From the NCBI RefSeq assembly GCF_017115045.1, contig NZ_JABXKK010000111.1:1-47391 (forward strand): 47,391 nt of DNA, read 5' to 3'. The translations under genes and the position numbers were made by a program. Source of the stretch: Nostoc sp. NMS8 (GTDB lineage: Bacteria; Cyanobacteriota; Cyanobacteriia; Cyanobacteriales; Nostocaceae). Positions 1 to 8,172 of the stretch are shown in pieces; within the stretch, counting starts at the first letter, position 1, and every line of letters begins with the position of its first letter. A model generated the notes under the pieces. The model made no database searches. It had not been told where the DNA came from and saw only the letters and a list, made by a program, of their open reading frames with translations.

Positions 1-294
1 ACGACCCTTATTTATGAATTCACTATTTTGTTATTCTGTCAATGCGTAAGTCCTAAAATATACAAATTATTCTAAATTACTGATAATTTCTGACTTTTGA
101 GTGCTGAATTATTACGTTTTTATAACGGTTCCAACTCAAATGCAGTACAAAATTATATCGCAAGGTGTAGGGGCAATTCATGTAGACACGTACCCCTGCG
201 GGGAAGCAAGCTACGCGGAGCGTCTCCAAGAGTTGCGGCTGACCGCAGGGTATTGCCCCTACTGGTGTACCTCACGTGAACGAGAACCGCTATA
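1..294. other. Intergenic, no convincing gene
   Basis: The short open frames here overlap a palindromic repeat (167-262) and show no family signature or ribosome binding site. The only recognisable structure is that repeat, which lies just downstream of the stop codon of the PAS histidine kinase. Confidence 0.6.
167..262. repeat. Small terminal-inverted-repeat (MITE-like) element
   Basis: GTAGGGGCAAT at 167-177 is matched by its exact reverse complement ATTGCCCCTAC at 252-262. The inside contains the GCTACGCGGAGCGTCTCC-type motif seen in dispersed Nostoc repeats, and a CTGCGG/CCGCAG inverted pair. It is about 96 bp and has no coding capacity. Confidence 0.7.
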
Positions 295-1683
295 TTAGAC
301 AGAGCTAACAGGTATCTTAATTACAAATTCTGCACCTTTTCCTGGAACAGAAAAACAGCTAAGTTGTCCATTATGTTTTTCAACTATAATCTGATAGCTT
401 ATATATAGCCCTAGTCCACTACCTTTACCCACAGATTTAGTGGTGAAAAAAGGATCAAATAGCTTTGAACGAACTTGTTCATTTATCCCTAAACCATTAT
501 CAGCAATAGTAACCTCTATCCACTTTTGATCGATTAACTCAGTTTTTATTTGAATTTTAGGATTATTATCTGCGAGTTGTTCATTGTCAGTAGTTTGTGG
601 ATTTACAGCTGACCAATGACCATTGTTAGCCAATAACTCTAGGGCATCGATTGCATTAGTAAGAATATTCATAAACACTTGGTTGAGTTGACCAGGGTAG
701 CAAGTTACATTGGGTAATTGACTGTATTTTTTGATAACTTTGATTTCTGGGTACTCATGCCTAGCTTGCAGACGATGTTCTAAAATCATTAAAGTACTAT
801 CAATTCCCTCGTGAATATTAACTTGCTTAAATTCTGCTTCATCAAGTCTGGAAAAGTTACGTAGCGATTTAACAATTTCCTGAATGCGTTCTGTTCCCAC
901 TTTCATTGACTCGAAGAGTTTAGTTATATCTTGAATCAGAAAATCTAAGTCTATTTCTTCTACTTTTGCTTGGACTTCTGGAGGAATATTTGGACAAATT
1001 TGTTGATAAATTTGCACCAATGTTAGTAAATCCTGAGTATATTTATGGGCGTGGTGAAGATTCCCATAAATAAAACTCACGGGGTTATTAATTTCATGGG
1101 CAATACCAGCGACCATCTGACCTAAACTAGACATTTTCTCAGCTTGGATAAGCTGAGTTTGGGTAAGTTGTAGTTCGTTTAGTGTTTCTTGTAAATCAGT
1201 TGTGCGTTCCTCAACCCGAACTTCTAGCTCTTGATTAGCTTTCTTAAGTGCTTCCTCCGCTTGTTTACGTCTTTGCACTTCCTTGGCTAACTCATCGATT
1301 TTTTCGTTCAAAAGAACAAAATTACTGCTAGCTACAACTCTATTTTCCAAGCGTAAGAGAATTAAAGCTGAAGATTCAGCAGACCAAGGTTGAATCACCG
1401 CTCCTTGACTACGACATATTAAGTTTTGTCCATCATTTTTTCGTAAAGTCAAAGAGCCAATCACCATTTCCCTGCTACTTGAACAGGCTTGCAGGTACTT
1501 TACAACATCATTGTTAGACTCAGTTACAAGTTCAAAGAGCATTCTTCCCCGCAGTTCTTGGCGGCGTAACCCCAGCATATCTGCGACTGGTTGATTGGTA
1601 GCTAACAACTGACCCTCTCCACTTACCAGCAGTAAAGGTTCTGGTAAAACTCTGGCAAGTTCAAGAAATTGTTCAGGAGTCAT
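295..1683 (-). CDS. PAS-domain sensor histidine kinase
   Basis: Predicted soluble two-component sensor kinase that autophosphorylates on histidine. With the upstream alternative start at 1728 it is 477 residues, and in that numbering it has a PAS-like sensor at about 20-125, a coiled coil at about 140-200, a HisKA box with phospho-acceptor His211 in AHEINNPVSF, then a GHKL ATPase domain with an N-box (NQVFMNILTNAIDAL), a G1 box (DNGLGI) and a G2 box (GKGSGLGLY). I prefer the internal ATG at 1683 because a GGAGG lies 4 nt before it (CCTCC at 1688-1692 on the plus strand), and the protein then begins MTPEQFLELA, directly ahead of the PAS fold. No membrane segment or receiver domain is visible. 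It lies 84 bp (39 bp from the longer start) downstream of the MetOD1-like gene on the same strand, so the two are probably co-transcribed. Its core resembles three other kinases in this window. The ligand is unknown. Confidence 0.9.
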   Translation of the reverse strand: MTPEQFLELARVLPEPLLLVSGEGQLLATNQPVADMLGLRRQELRGRMLFELVTESNNDVVKYLQACSSSREMVIGSLTLRKNDGQNLICRSQGAVIQPWSAESSALILLRLENRVVASSNFVLLNEKIDELAKEVQRRKQAEEALKKANQELEVRVEERTTDLQETLNELQLTQTQLIQAEKMSSLGQMVAGIAHEINNPVSFIYGNLHHAHKYTQDLLTLVQIYQQICPNIPPEVQAKVEEIDLDFLIQDITKLFESMKVGTERIQEIVKSLRNFSRLDEAEFKQVNIHEGIDSTLMILEHRLQARHEYPEIKVIKKYSQLPNVTCYPGQLNQVFMNILTNAIDALELLANNGHWSAVNPQTTDNEQLADNNPKIQIKTELIDQKWIEVTIADNGLGINEQVRSKLFDPFFTTKSVGKGSGLGLYISYQIIVEKHNGQLSCFSVPGKGAEFVIKIPVSSV

Positions 1684-1767
1684 AAGGCCTCCAATTTCAG
1701 GGTTCAACTCTACTTTAGATATCTGCACTCAAGTTTATATCCTGGGGTTGGTTTAGTATTTAAGGGT

Positions 1768-2310
1768 TTAAACAGATTCCAGTCCCCGAAAGTATTCTCG
1801 ACCTTCTGCATCTTCTGCTTCTTCTGTAGGTTTTAGGTAAACAATAACTCTACATCCAGAAGCACCCTCGGCTATAGTGTCTTGCAATTCTACTTTCGCA
1901 TATCCCAGGTTATTAGCTGCGATCGTCCCAAAGACGTTTGAAGTCATCATACACATAGCAGGGCGATTAAGTACTTTTTCGGCAAATGGGCAGACGCGGT
2001 TGCCAAAGACAATTTTTTCATCATTCTGCTCAATGACATAAAAATCGCCCTGGATTCGTTTTTTTAAATCAATCAAGACATCAGCCACTTGCTTACGAGA
2101 AAGGCTGGAAACTTCCAGGGCAGATTTATAATCTTGGTCAATCTGCCTACCCATTCTTTCACCAACTACGCTAATAAATCCAGAAGCTTCTTTTAAGCCA
2201 ACTACATCCTGTAAGGTGCCAGATAATTCTCTAATTAATGTACGTAAAAATATATCGCGTTCTAAAGAAAGATTAAGGGTAGCTATCGAGTGGTCAAGTG
2301 CATTACTCAT
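1768..2310 (-). CDS. MetOD1-like (methanogen output domain 1) small sensor protein
   Basis: Small cytosolic protein that I assign tentatively to the MetOD1-type alpha/beta domain family, on the pattern of spaced cysteines and the C-terminal GASGCRVIVYL strand. The open frame can begin at 2364 (198 residues); I favour the ATG at 2310 (180 residues), where the conserved-looking part begins, although neither start has a strong ribosome binding site. In the longer numbering cysteines lie at 125 (VCPFAEKV), 138 (MCMMTS) and 171 (GCRVIV). Three such cysteines could bind a metal or respond to redox, but that is inference. An acidic tail (EEAEDAEGRE) follows. It is encoded directly before the PAS histidine kinase on the same strand and is plausibly its accessory sensor or partner. 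No DNA-binding motif is evident. Confidence 0.65.
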   Translation of the reverse strand: MSNALDHSIATLNLSLERDIFLRTLIRELSGTLQDVVGLKEASGFISVVGERMGRQIDQDYKSALEVSSLSRKQVADVLIDLKKRIQGDFYVIEQNDEKIVFGNRVCPFAEKVLNRPAMCMMTSNVFGTIAANNLGYAKVELQDTIAEGASGCRVIVYLKPTEEAEDAEGREYFRGLESV

Positions 2311-2479
2311 AAGTTTTGAGGAAATAATCTTGGAACTATAGTTATAGAGTTCCCAAAAATACATCTAAAGTAACCGCTTAATCTCTTTCTTCAGAGAATT
2401 TGATGCTTGCTTTTATTCATAAGGCAATACAGTTCAGTTAAACTTCTCTTACTTCTCTTTCTTTGCATCCTTCTCCCTT

Positions 2480-2664
2480 GGCGTTAGCCTCTCCCTTTGG
2501 GAGCGACGGGGTACACACATCTTGGTAATGAAGCCCAAATCCTGGATTTACCCCCCTTAATCCCTCGTTGGTAAGGGGGGAATATCTGGTTCTTCCCCTT
2601 ACCAAGGGGGAGTTAAAAAGGGTGAAAAGGACTTGTGTGTACACCGAAGGGGAGACACTAATGC
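2480..2664. repeat. Dispersed palindromic element with imperfect terminal inverted repeats
   Basis: The arms around 2480-2519 and 2631-2664 are imperfect inverted copies: GCGTTAGCCTCTCCC with GTACACACA on the left, TGTGTGTAC with GGGGAGACACTAATGC on the right. An inner hairpin of C-rich and G-rich blocks (TACCCCCCTTAA, GGTAAGGGGGGAA, CCTTACCAAGGGGG) fills the centre. A related partial sequence (GTATACACAAGT) occurs near 47306. An 85-codon open frame across it is repeat-derived. The rest of the 2311-2795 gap is AT-rich and shows no gene. Confidence 0.7.
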
Positions 2665-2795
2665 GAATGCGGTAGCCTACAGCAAGTCGCTCCACGTCTA
2701 CGTTAAAAACTATTTATTATATCGTGATGATCTACGATCAAATTTAACATTTATTTTTACTACAATTAATTTTAATATTTAATATAGTTGCTACT

Positions 2796-3842
2796 TTAAA
2801 AAATAGGAATAGTGATTATAAATTCAGAACCCGCTCCTAACACAGAATTTACTTCTAGAGTTCCTTTATGTTTTTGGACAATTATTTGATAAGCAATTGA
2901 TAATCCTAATCCTGTTCCTTTACCCACAGGTTTAGTTGTGAATAAATGGTCAAACATTTTTTGTTGAACATCAGCTGATATTCCCACCCCGCTATCTTGA
3001 ATTCGAATTGAGACATCATTGTTATCTTTAGTTAGGGCAGTATGAATAGTAATTTGATTAGGATTTAGCTTAATCTCATCAAAACTCAGTCCATAATTAG
3101 ACTCTTCTAAAGTATCAATAGCATTTGCCAATAGATTCATAAATACCTGATTTAGCTGTCCTGGAAAGCATTCAACTAGGGGTAATTCTCCATAATCTTG
3201 AACTAATTCAATAGCAGGGCGAATTTTATTAGCTTTCAAACGGTGCTTGAGAATCATCAGAGTGCTATTAATACCTTCATGAATATTAAACAGAACTTTT
3301 TGTTCTGTATCTGCTCTAGAGAAAGTTCGCAGACTATTGCTAATGTTGGAAATACGATCCGTGCCTTCTTTCATTGAGGAAATGAGTTTAGGTAGATCGT
3401 CACGCATATACTCCAGATCAATTAATTGAATTGTTTCTTCAATTTCCTGAGATGGTTTAGGATAGGTTTGCTGATAGAGGTTAATGAGATGTAACAAATT
3501 CTGAATATACTCTTTAGCTGGAGTCAGATTACCTGCTATAAACCCAACTGGATTATTAATCTCATGAGCTACATCTGCGACAAGACTTCCCAAAGTAGAC
3601 ATCTTATTTTGCATTATTTGAAGATTAAGAAGCATTGTTTCTAGTTCATGGCCTCTTTCTTCTAGCTTGTATTGATATTCATTTAATTCATCAATCACTT
3701 TTTTTAGCAAGAATTCTTTTTTTTTATTTGTATCTTCGAGTTTTATCCGATCTGATTCAGAACGCTCCAATTTTTTTTGGATAATTCTATTCGCTTTTTT
3801 TAATTCCCTAATTTCTTGTTGATAATCCAATATTTCCATCAT
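2796..3842 (-). CDS. Histidine kinase with coiled-coil N-terminus, no classical sensor domain
   Basis: Predicted soluble histidine kinase of 348 residues. Residues 1-80 are almost entirely Lys/Glu-rich coiled coil. His93 in VAHEINNPVGF is the phospho-acceptor, and the ATPase domain shows an N-box (NQVFMNLLANAIDTL), a G1 box (DSGVGIS) and a G2 box (GKGTGLGLS). The start codon is 3 nt beyond the stop of the FIST gene, so translation is probably coupled and the FIST protein is the likely input. The catalytic half is strikingly similar to that of the response-regulator kinase at 5040-6359 (for example FDHLFTTKPV and the NLLANAID box), which suggests duplication around the FIST gene. There is no receiver or output domain, so it must signal to a partner encoded elsewhere or to the neighbouring receiver domain. 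Confidence 0.9.
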   Translation of the reverse strand: MMEILDYQQEIRELKKANRIIQKKLERSESDRIKLEDTNKKKEFLLKKVIDELNEYQYKLEERGHELETMLLNLQIMQNKMSTLGSLVADVAHEINNPVGFIAGNLTPAKEYIQNLLHLINLYQQTYPKPSQEIEETIQLIDLEYMRDDLPKLISSMKEGTDRISNISNSLRTFSRADTEQKVLFNIHEGINSTLMILKHRLKANKIRPAIELVQDYGELPLVECFPGQLNQVFMNLLANAIDTLEESNYGLSFDEIKLNPNQITIHTALTKDNNDVSIRIQDSGVGISADVQQKMFDHLFTTKPVGKGTGLGLSIAYQIIVQKHKGTLEVNSVLGAGSEFIITIPIF

Positions 3843-3845
3843 TTT

Positions 3846-4997
3846 TTACCTAGTTCCCAAAATTAAAGTTACAAAAGTTTCATTATGGAATTGCGTCTGA
3901 CTAGTTCGATCTATGGGAGCAATCTCTCCATAAGAATAGAATCCACAGGCAGGTAAATACTCAGTCAGATAAAGTTTTGTGTTTTGATACTCTTCTTTTG
4001 CCCTCGTGCCAAGTATTTGCCGACGAGCTACACATGAAAAAAACAAAACAGCACTTGGTTTTGCACCTGGATAATTATTTAAAGCATTCATGAATGACGC
4101 CTTCGATGCTGCCAAAATATCCTCATGATCTGCTTCTGAAATTTGAATAACTGCTTGATCGGGAATATCTCCAAAAAAGGTGATGCTACCAGATTCTTGA
4201 TTATAAGCAATAGGCGCTCTTATATAAAAATTGTCTTCATTTTGATCGAACACTGCTAATGGATATTCCATTGAAGGAGGAAGCGAACCTAGATAATGAT
4301 GATAAAAATCTAAAGCTGGCTTGCCATCTATTTCATAGACTATGTTCTTATCTACCTTAGTAGCTTTGCTTGTTTGACCAATAGGATGCCAACCACTTGC
4401 AACAGCATGGGAAAAAAATATTGTGCCAGAAAAAAGTAGAATTGGTACAGAATCACTTAATACTTCTGTTTGAAAAAATTGATATGTACTTTGGTATCTT
4501 GACTGATCGCCAGCCAAACCACCAAATATCGGCATATATTGACCAAGAGCTAGCTTTAAGCCATTTAATATAGAGACACCACTAGTTGTGAGGCTCTCTG
4601 GATGAGTTAAACATAGCTTTGGGGGTGCGGTACTTTTTGCTTTGGCTTGCTCCACGGCTTGTTTAGTTGCAGTAATTGGATCGCTTGAAACTTTGCGTCC
4701 AATTCCTGCATGTATTTCAACTTCGTCTGAGCAAAACAACATCAAGGTGATTGAGTCCTGCTGAAACTCTAAGACTGAAGAAATTTCTCCATCTGTTGTT
4801 CCACCAATCAACTCAATACCGGGAAAAGCCTGATGAATTTGCTGCAAAATGAGAGCATGTTCAAAGCCAATTGCAGCAAAAATAATTCCAGCTTTTGGTA
4901 TATCTCCTGCAAGAGAACTAGCACATTGCAGAATAACTTCTTCAAGTGCTGATAGAGAATCTGGATCGTTACTGTGACCTACTACTGCCTTAAACAT
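3846..4997 (-). CDS. FIST N/C domain sensor protein
   Basis: A 383-residue soluble protein assigned to the FIST family (F-box and intracellular signal transduction proteins), a sensory domain proposed to bind small ligands such as amino acids. FIST_N covers roughly residues 30-225, with the characteristic GGTTDGEISS and FGGLAGDQ segments, and FIST_C roughly 235-365, with FFSCVARRQILG and a C-terminal CGFYSYGEIAP stretch typical of the family. No signal peptide or membrane segment is seen. It lies between two histidine kinases in one operon: 42 bp after the response-regulator kinase and 3 bp before the coiled-coil kinase. Neither kinase has an evident sensor of its own, so this protein is the obvious candidate for detecting the signal. 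The ligand cannot be read from the sequence. Confidence 0.88.
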   Translation of the reverse strand: MFKAVVGHSNDPDSLSALEEVILQCASSLAGDIPKAGIIFAAIGFEHALILQQIHQAFPGIELIGGTTDGEISSVLEFQQDSITLMLFCSDEVEIHAGIGRKVSSDPITATKQAVEQAKAKSTAPPKLCLTHPESLTTSGVSILNGLKLALGQYMPIFGGLAGDQSRYQSTYQFFQTEVLSDSVPILLFSGTIFFSHAVASGWHPIGQTSKATKVDKNIVYEIDGKPALDFYHHYLGSLPPSMEYPLAVFDQNEDNFYIRAPIAYNQESGSITFFGDIPDQAVIQISEADHEDILAASKASFMNALNNYPGAKPSAVLFFSCVARRQILGTRAKEEYQNTKLYLTEYLPACGFYSYGEIAPIDRTSQTQFHNETFVTLILGTR

Positions 4998-5039
4998 AAA
5001 TTTACTTATTATGTTGATGAACGCGATTTGCTCTGATTT

Positions 5040-6359
5040 TTAAATGGGAAGCCTGATGATAAACTCTGAACCTTTTCCTAGTACTGAATTTACCTCTAGA
5101 GTTCCACCATGTTTTTCGACAACAATTTGACGGGTAATTGACAATCCTAATCCTGTACCCTGAGCCACAGGCTTGGTGGTAAATAAATGGTCAAAGATTT
5201 TTTGCTGAATATCAGCCGACATTCCCACACCATTATCTTTAATCCGAATCAAGATATAATTTTTATCTTCAGTGAGTAGAGTCTGAATCAAAACTTGATT
5301 GGGATCTGCTTCAATTTCAATATAAGTACGTCCTATATTAGACTCCTCTAAAGCATCAATAGCATTAGCTAATAAATTCATAAATACCTGATTTAGTTGT
5401 CCGATAAAGCATTCTAAGTCTGGCAATTTATCGTAATCTTTAATTACTTGAATATCAGGACGATCCTCGGATGCTTTCAAGCGGTGTTTGAGAATCATGA
5501 TAGTGCTATCTATGCCATCATGAATGTTGCAAGAAACTTTGCGATCGCTATCGGCTCGAGAAAAAGTTCTCAGACTAGTACTAATGTTGCGAATGCGCTG
5601 GACACCCTCTTTCATTGAGGAAATTAAGTTTGGTAGATCGGAAAGCATATACTTCAAATCTATTGCTGTAATTTCCTCTTGAATTTCTAGAACCGGATTA
5701 GGATAATGCTTTTGATAGAGATCAATCAGGTTAACCATGTCTTGAAAATATATTGAAGCATGTCCGAGATTGCCATGAATAAAACCAACTGGATTATTAA
5801 TTTCATGTGCAACTCCTGCTACTAATTGACCAAGAGCAGACATTTTTTCTGTCTGTACAAGCTGGAGTTGAGACTCTTGTAGGTCTTTTAATGCTCTGGA
5901 TAAGGCTGCTGTTCTGTCTAAAACTCGTTTTTCTAAAGTTTTTGTAAGATTTCGTAATTGAAGATGGGTTTTAATTCTAGCTAATAATTCTTCTTCATGA
6001 AAGGGTTTAGTAATGTAATCAACTGCCCCGATATTTAGACCCTTTACCTTACTATCAGTATCAGAATTTGCTGTCATAAAAATTACGGGTATATCACAAA
6101 TAGCTGGATTTGCTTTCAGCATTTTACAGGTTTCAAATCCATCTATTTTTGGCATCATTACATCTAATAAAATCAAGTCGGGTAGTGTATCTTCAACAAT
6201 TTCAATTGCCCTCTTACCATCATTTTCTGTAATTACTTTGAAGCCAAAATTAGTTAATATATCAAAGACAATTTCTAAATTTGTAGTAGTATCATCAACT
6301 ACTAAAATTAGATTATCTTCTGGTTTATCAAGTATTTTCATATCTGGCTTTTCATTCAT
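5040..6359 (-). CDS. Response regulator-histidine kinase fusion
   Basis: A 439-residue soluble signalling protein. A receiver domain at about 15-135 has the acidic pair Asp22/Asp23, phospho-acceptor Asp66 in DLILLDVMMP, Thr96 and Lys118 (ITKPF). A coiled coil links it to HisKA with His185 (VAHEINNPVGF), followed by a GHKL ATPase with NQVFMNLLANAIDAL, DNGVGMS and GTGLGLS. The receiver-first architecture means kinase activity is probably set by phosphorylation from another kinase. It is the first gene of the minus-strand FIST operon, and the promoter must lie in 6360-6480. The kinase half is closely paralogous to the kinase at 2796-3842. No output domain is present, so its partner regulator is unknown. 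Confidence 0.92.
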   Translation of the reverse strand: MNEKPDMKILDKPEDNLILVVDDTTTNLEIVFDILTNFGFKVITENDGKRAIEIVEDTLPDLILLDVMMPKIDGFETCKMLKANPAICDIPVIFMTANSDTDSKVKGLNIGAVDYITKPFHEEELLARIKTHLQLRNLTKTLEKRVLDRTAALSRALKDLQESQLQLVQTEKMSALGQLVAGVAHEINNPVGFIHGNLGHASIYFQDMVNLIDLYQKHYPNPVLEIQEEITAIDLKYMLSDLPNLISSMKEGVQRIRNISTSLRTFSRADSDRKVSCNIHDGIDSTIMILKHRLKASEDRPDIQVIKDYDKLPDLECFIGQLNQVFMNLLANAIDALEESNIGRTYIEIEADPNQVLIQTLLTEDKNYILIRIKDNGVGMSADIQQKIFDHLFTTKPVAQGTGLGLSITRQIVVEKHGGTLEVNSVLGKGSEFIIRLPI

Positions 6360-6956
6360 GTATTTAAATTGATTTAACTTCTTGTTAGTTATTCAATATT
6401 CGTCTAGCGATCGCAGCTAAGTCACCTCTGTTTTATTGTCGGACTAACTAACAATTTTCTAGTCTGACAATCCTATAGTTCCCAAAAATTGTTACAACAG
6501 CAACATTCTCACACTAAATTGCCCATAGCTTATACGTGGGGCGATCGCTACAGCATAGACATTCAGCACCAATCTTTACTTTTGCCGGAGTTGATGATCC
6601 TCTTTCATGAAAGCGATCGCCCTGAAATTAGTCATTATTACCCTTGTCTTTTCAGAAATGTAGTGTTATATTACATTTATGGCACCAACAGGTAACTTTT
6701 TCAGCCAGTCAACCATTTTTCTCAATAAAAACACGTAGAATTGGCTACTTTTATTTTTTAATCAAAGTATCTAGATAACTATTGAAATATTTATATGCGT
6801 TTACACACTACTATGTAGTGGCGTAAATTAAACTTGCGCATTTTAAAATATGAATTTTTTAAAAGTTTTTCAAAGGCTCTTTAAAGAAAAATATTGAGCT
6901 ACTGTCTGTGTGGTGATGCGACCAATTTTTTCGGTACTTTAAACTAATTCATTTCT
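6360..6956. other. Divergent intergenic region between signalling operon and terpene synthase
   Basis: About 600 bp separate two divergently transcribed units, so both promoters should lie here. It contains two HIP1 sites near 6540 and 6616, a TATCTAGATA palindrome (6768-6777), an operator-like palindrome (6800-6826) and strongly AT-rich DNA up to the terpene synthase start. A 68-codon plus-strand open frame at 6489-6695 has no recognisable family and I do not call it a gene. Confidence 0.6.
6800..6826. promoter_or_regulatory. Operator-like palindrome upstream of terpene synthase
   Basis: CACTAC-TAT-GTAGTG is a perfect inverted repeat, and the flanks extend it imperfectly (TTTAC on the left, GTAAA on the right). 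It lies about 130 bp before the terpene synthase start and is far from any stop codon, so an operator is more likely than a terminator. The binding factor is unknown. Confidence 0.4.
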
Positions 6957-7928
6957 ATGAATCAATCAAGTAACCCTGATTTATACTGCCCATTCCCATC
7001 CCACATCAATAAATATGTTGATGTTCTAGAAAATCACGCTCTTGAATGGGTATTTAGTTTCAATCTCCTGAGCGATGAATCAACTTATAAGCGTTTTTGC
7101 AAATCTAAATTCTTTTTTTTAGCTGCATCTGCCTATCCTGATAGCAATCTTGAAGAACTGAAAATTGCACATGACTGGCTGAGTTGGGTGTTTATTTGGG
7201 ATGATCAATGCGATCTATCAGAGTTAAAAAAGCAACCTGAAATATTAAATAATTTTCACAAAAGATATTTAGAAATATTAAATGGTGCAGAAGTTATAAG
7301 TCAGGATACACTATTGAGTCATGCATTAATTGATTTACGAGAAAGAACTCTCCAAAAAGCTAGCTTAAAATGGTTTAAGCACTTTGTTAACTACTTGAAA
7401 GACTACTTCTGTGGTTGTGTTCAGGAAGCAAACAACCGCGCTAAGGGAATTGTACCTGATATGAGTACTTATATTAATATACGTAGGTCAAGCGTAGGAG
7501 TTTATGCTGTTCTTGCATTAGCTGAATTTTGTAATCAGTTCATGATTCCCGATGTTTTAAGAAATCACTATCTTGTGAAAAAACTGGAACTAATTACAAC
7601 TGATATTATTTCCTGGTCTAACGATATATTCTCTGCATCAAGGGAAATAGCAAGTGGTGATATTCACAATTTAGTATTTGTCTTACATTATCACAACCAA
7701 ATTTCTCTAGAGGAAGCAACAAAACAAGTGGCGCAAATACACGATATAGAGGTACGTTCCTTACTAAGCTTAGAATCATTCCTCCCATCTTTTGGAAAAG
7801 AATTAGATGTTGATATCGCAAAATATATATCAAGTATGCATAGTTGGATTCGTGGCAACCTCGATTGGTATTCCCACTCTTTTCGCTATCAGAATTCAGA
7901 AAGGTTGAAAATAACAGAATTCAAATAA
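6957..7928 (+). CDS. Class I terpene synthase (probable sesquiterpene cyclase)
   Basis: Ionises and cyclises a linear prenyl diphosphate, probably farnesyl diphosphate, to a cyclic terpene in the cytosol. The 323-residue length is normal for a single-domain bacterial terpene cyclase. The Asp-rich metal motif is DDQCD (residues 82-86), and the NSE motif is NDIFSASRE with Asn222, Ser226 and Glu230. An RRSS segment about 45 residues before NSE fits the pyrophosphate-sensor arginine, and the C-terminal RY pair (SFRYQN) that clamps the diphosphate is present. It is followed 244 bp downstream by a CYP110-type P450. Published work on Nostoc punctiforme and Nostoc sp. PCC 7120 describes terpene synthases (8a-epi-alpha-selinene and germacrene A) in miniclusters with a P450 and a hybrid two-component protein, exactly this arrangement. 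The product here cannot be deduced. A two-domain geosmin synthase is excluded by length. Confidence 0.93.
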   Translation: MNQSSNPDLYCPFPSHINKYVDVLENHALEWVFSFNLLSDESTYKRFCKSKFFFLAASAYPDSNLEELKIAHDWLSWVFIWDDQCDLSELKKQPEILNNFHKRYLEILNGAEVISQDTLLSHALIDLRERTLQKASLKWFKHFVNYLKDYFCGCVQEANNRAKGIVPDMSTYINIRRSSVGVYAVLALAEFCNQFMIPDVLRNHYLVKKLELITTDIISWSNDIFSASREIASGDIHNLVFVLHYHNQISLEEATKQVAQIHDIEVRSLLSLESFLPSFGKELDVDIAKYISSMHSWIRGNLDWYSHSFRYQNSERLKITEFK

Positions 7929-7991
7929 TAAAATATGTCTCTATATTGAAACTCATTCAAGTTTGAAATATGGAGTTATAAAAGAAGTATA

Positions 7992-8031
7992 TTATTAGGT
8001 AGTAGCTTCAGTTATGGATATTACCTAATAA
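7992..8031. repeat. Inverted repeat downstream of terpene synthase
   Basis: TTATTAGGTA (7992-8001) pairs perfectly with TACCTAATAA (8022-8031) around a 20-nt loop. No T-tract follows on the plus strand, so it is not a classical terminator. It could stabilise the transcript end or be a mobile-element remnant. Confidence 0.45.
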
Positions 8032-8048
8032 AAAAACTCGTAATCTAG

Positions 8049-8140
8049 GACTCATCTTTGATTTTTGAAAAAAAGTCACTACGTATCTATCCCTTTTTTT
8101 CTGTTCCTTGTCTACGCAGCTAGAAAGAATTAATGACTAT
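8049..8140. repeat. Dispersed repeat (GACTCATNTTTGATTTTTGA family)
   Basis: The start of this stretch, up to the TATCCC block near 8099, recurs at about 24066-24112. Its TATCTATCCC...TTCCTTGTCT part recurs in inverted orientation at about 28515-28541, at the end of the nickel permease gene. It sits in the terpene synthase-P450 intergenic region, just ahead of the P450 ribosome binding site. Confidence 0.55.
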
Positions 8141-8172
8141 TAGTTCACTACCATTTCAAAGGAAAAAATTAG

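Noticed and set aside
97..298. Two overlapping plus-strand small open frames
   Set aside because: Both run through the inverted-repeat element 167-262 and show no protein-like features.
2438..2695. 85-codon minus-strand open frame
   Set aside because: It lies almost entirely in the palindromic repeat 2480-2664; its translation only reflects the repeat sequence and has no ribosome binding site.
6489..6695. 68-codon plus-strand frame with HIP1 sites
   Set aside because: No family, no ribosome binding site, and it lies in a divergent regulatory region; too weak to call.
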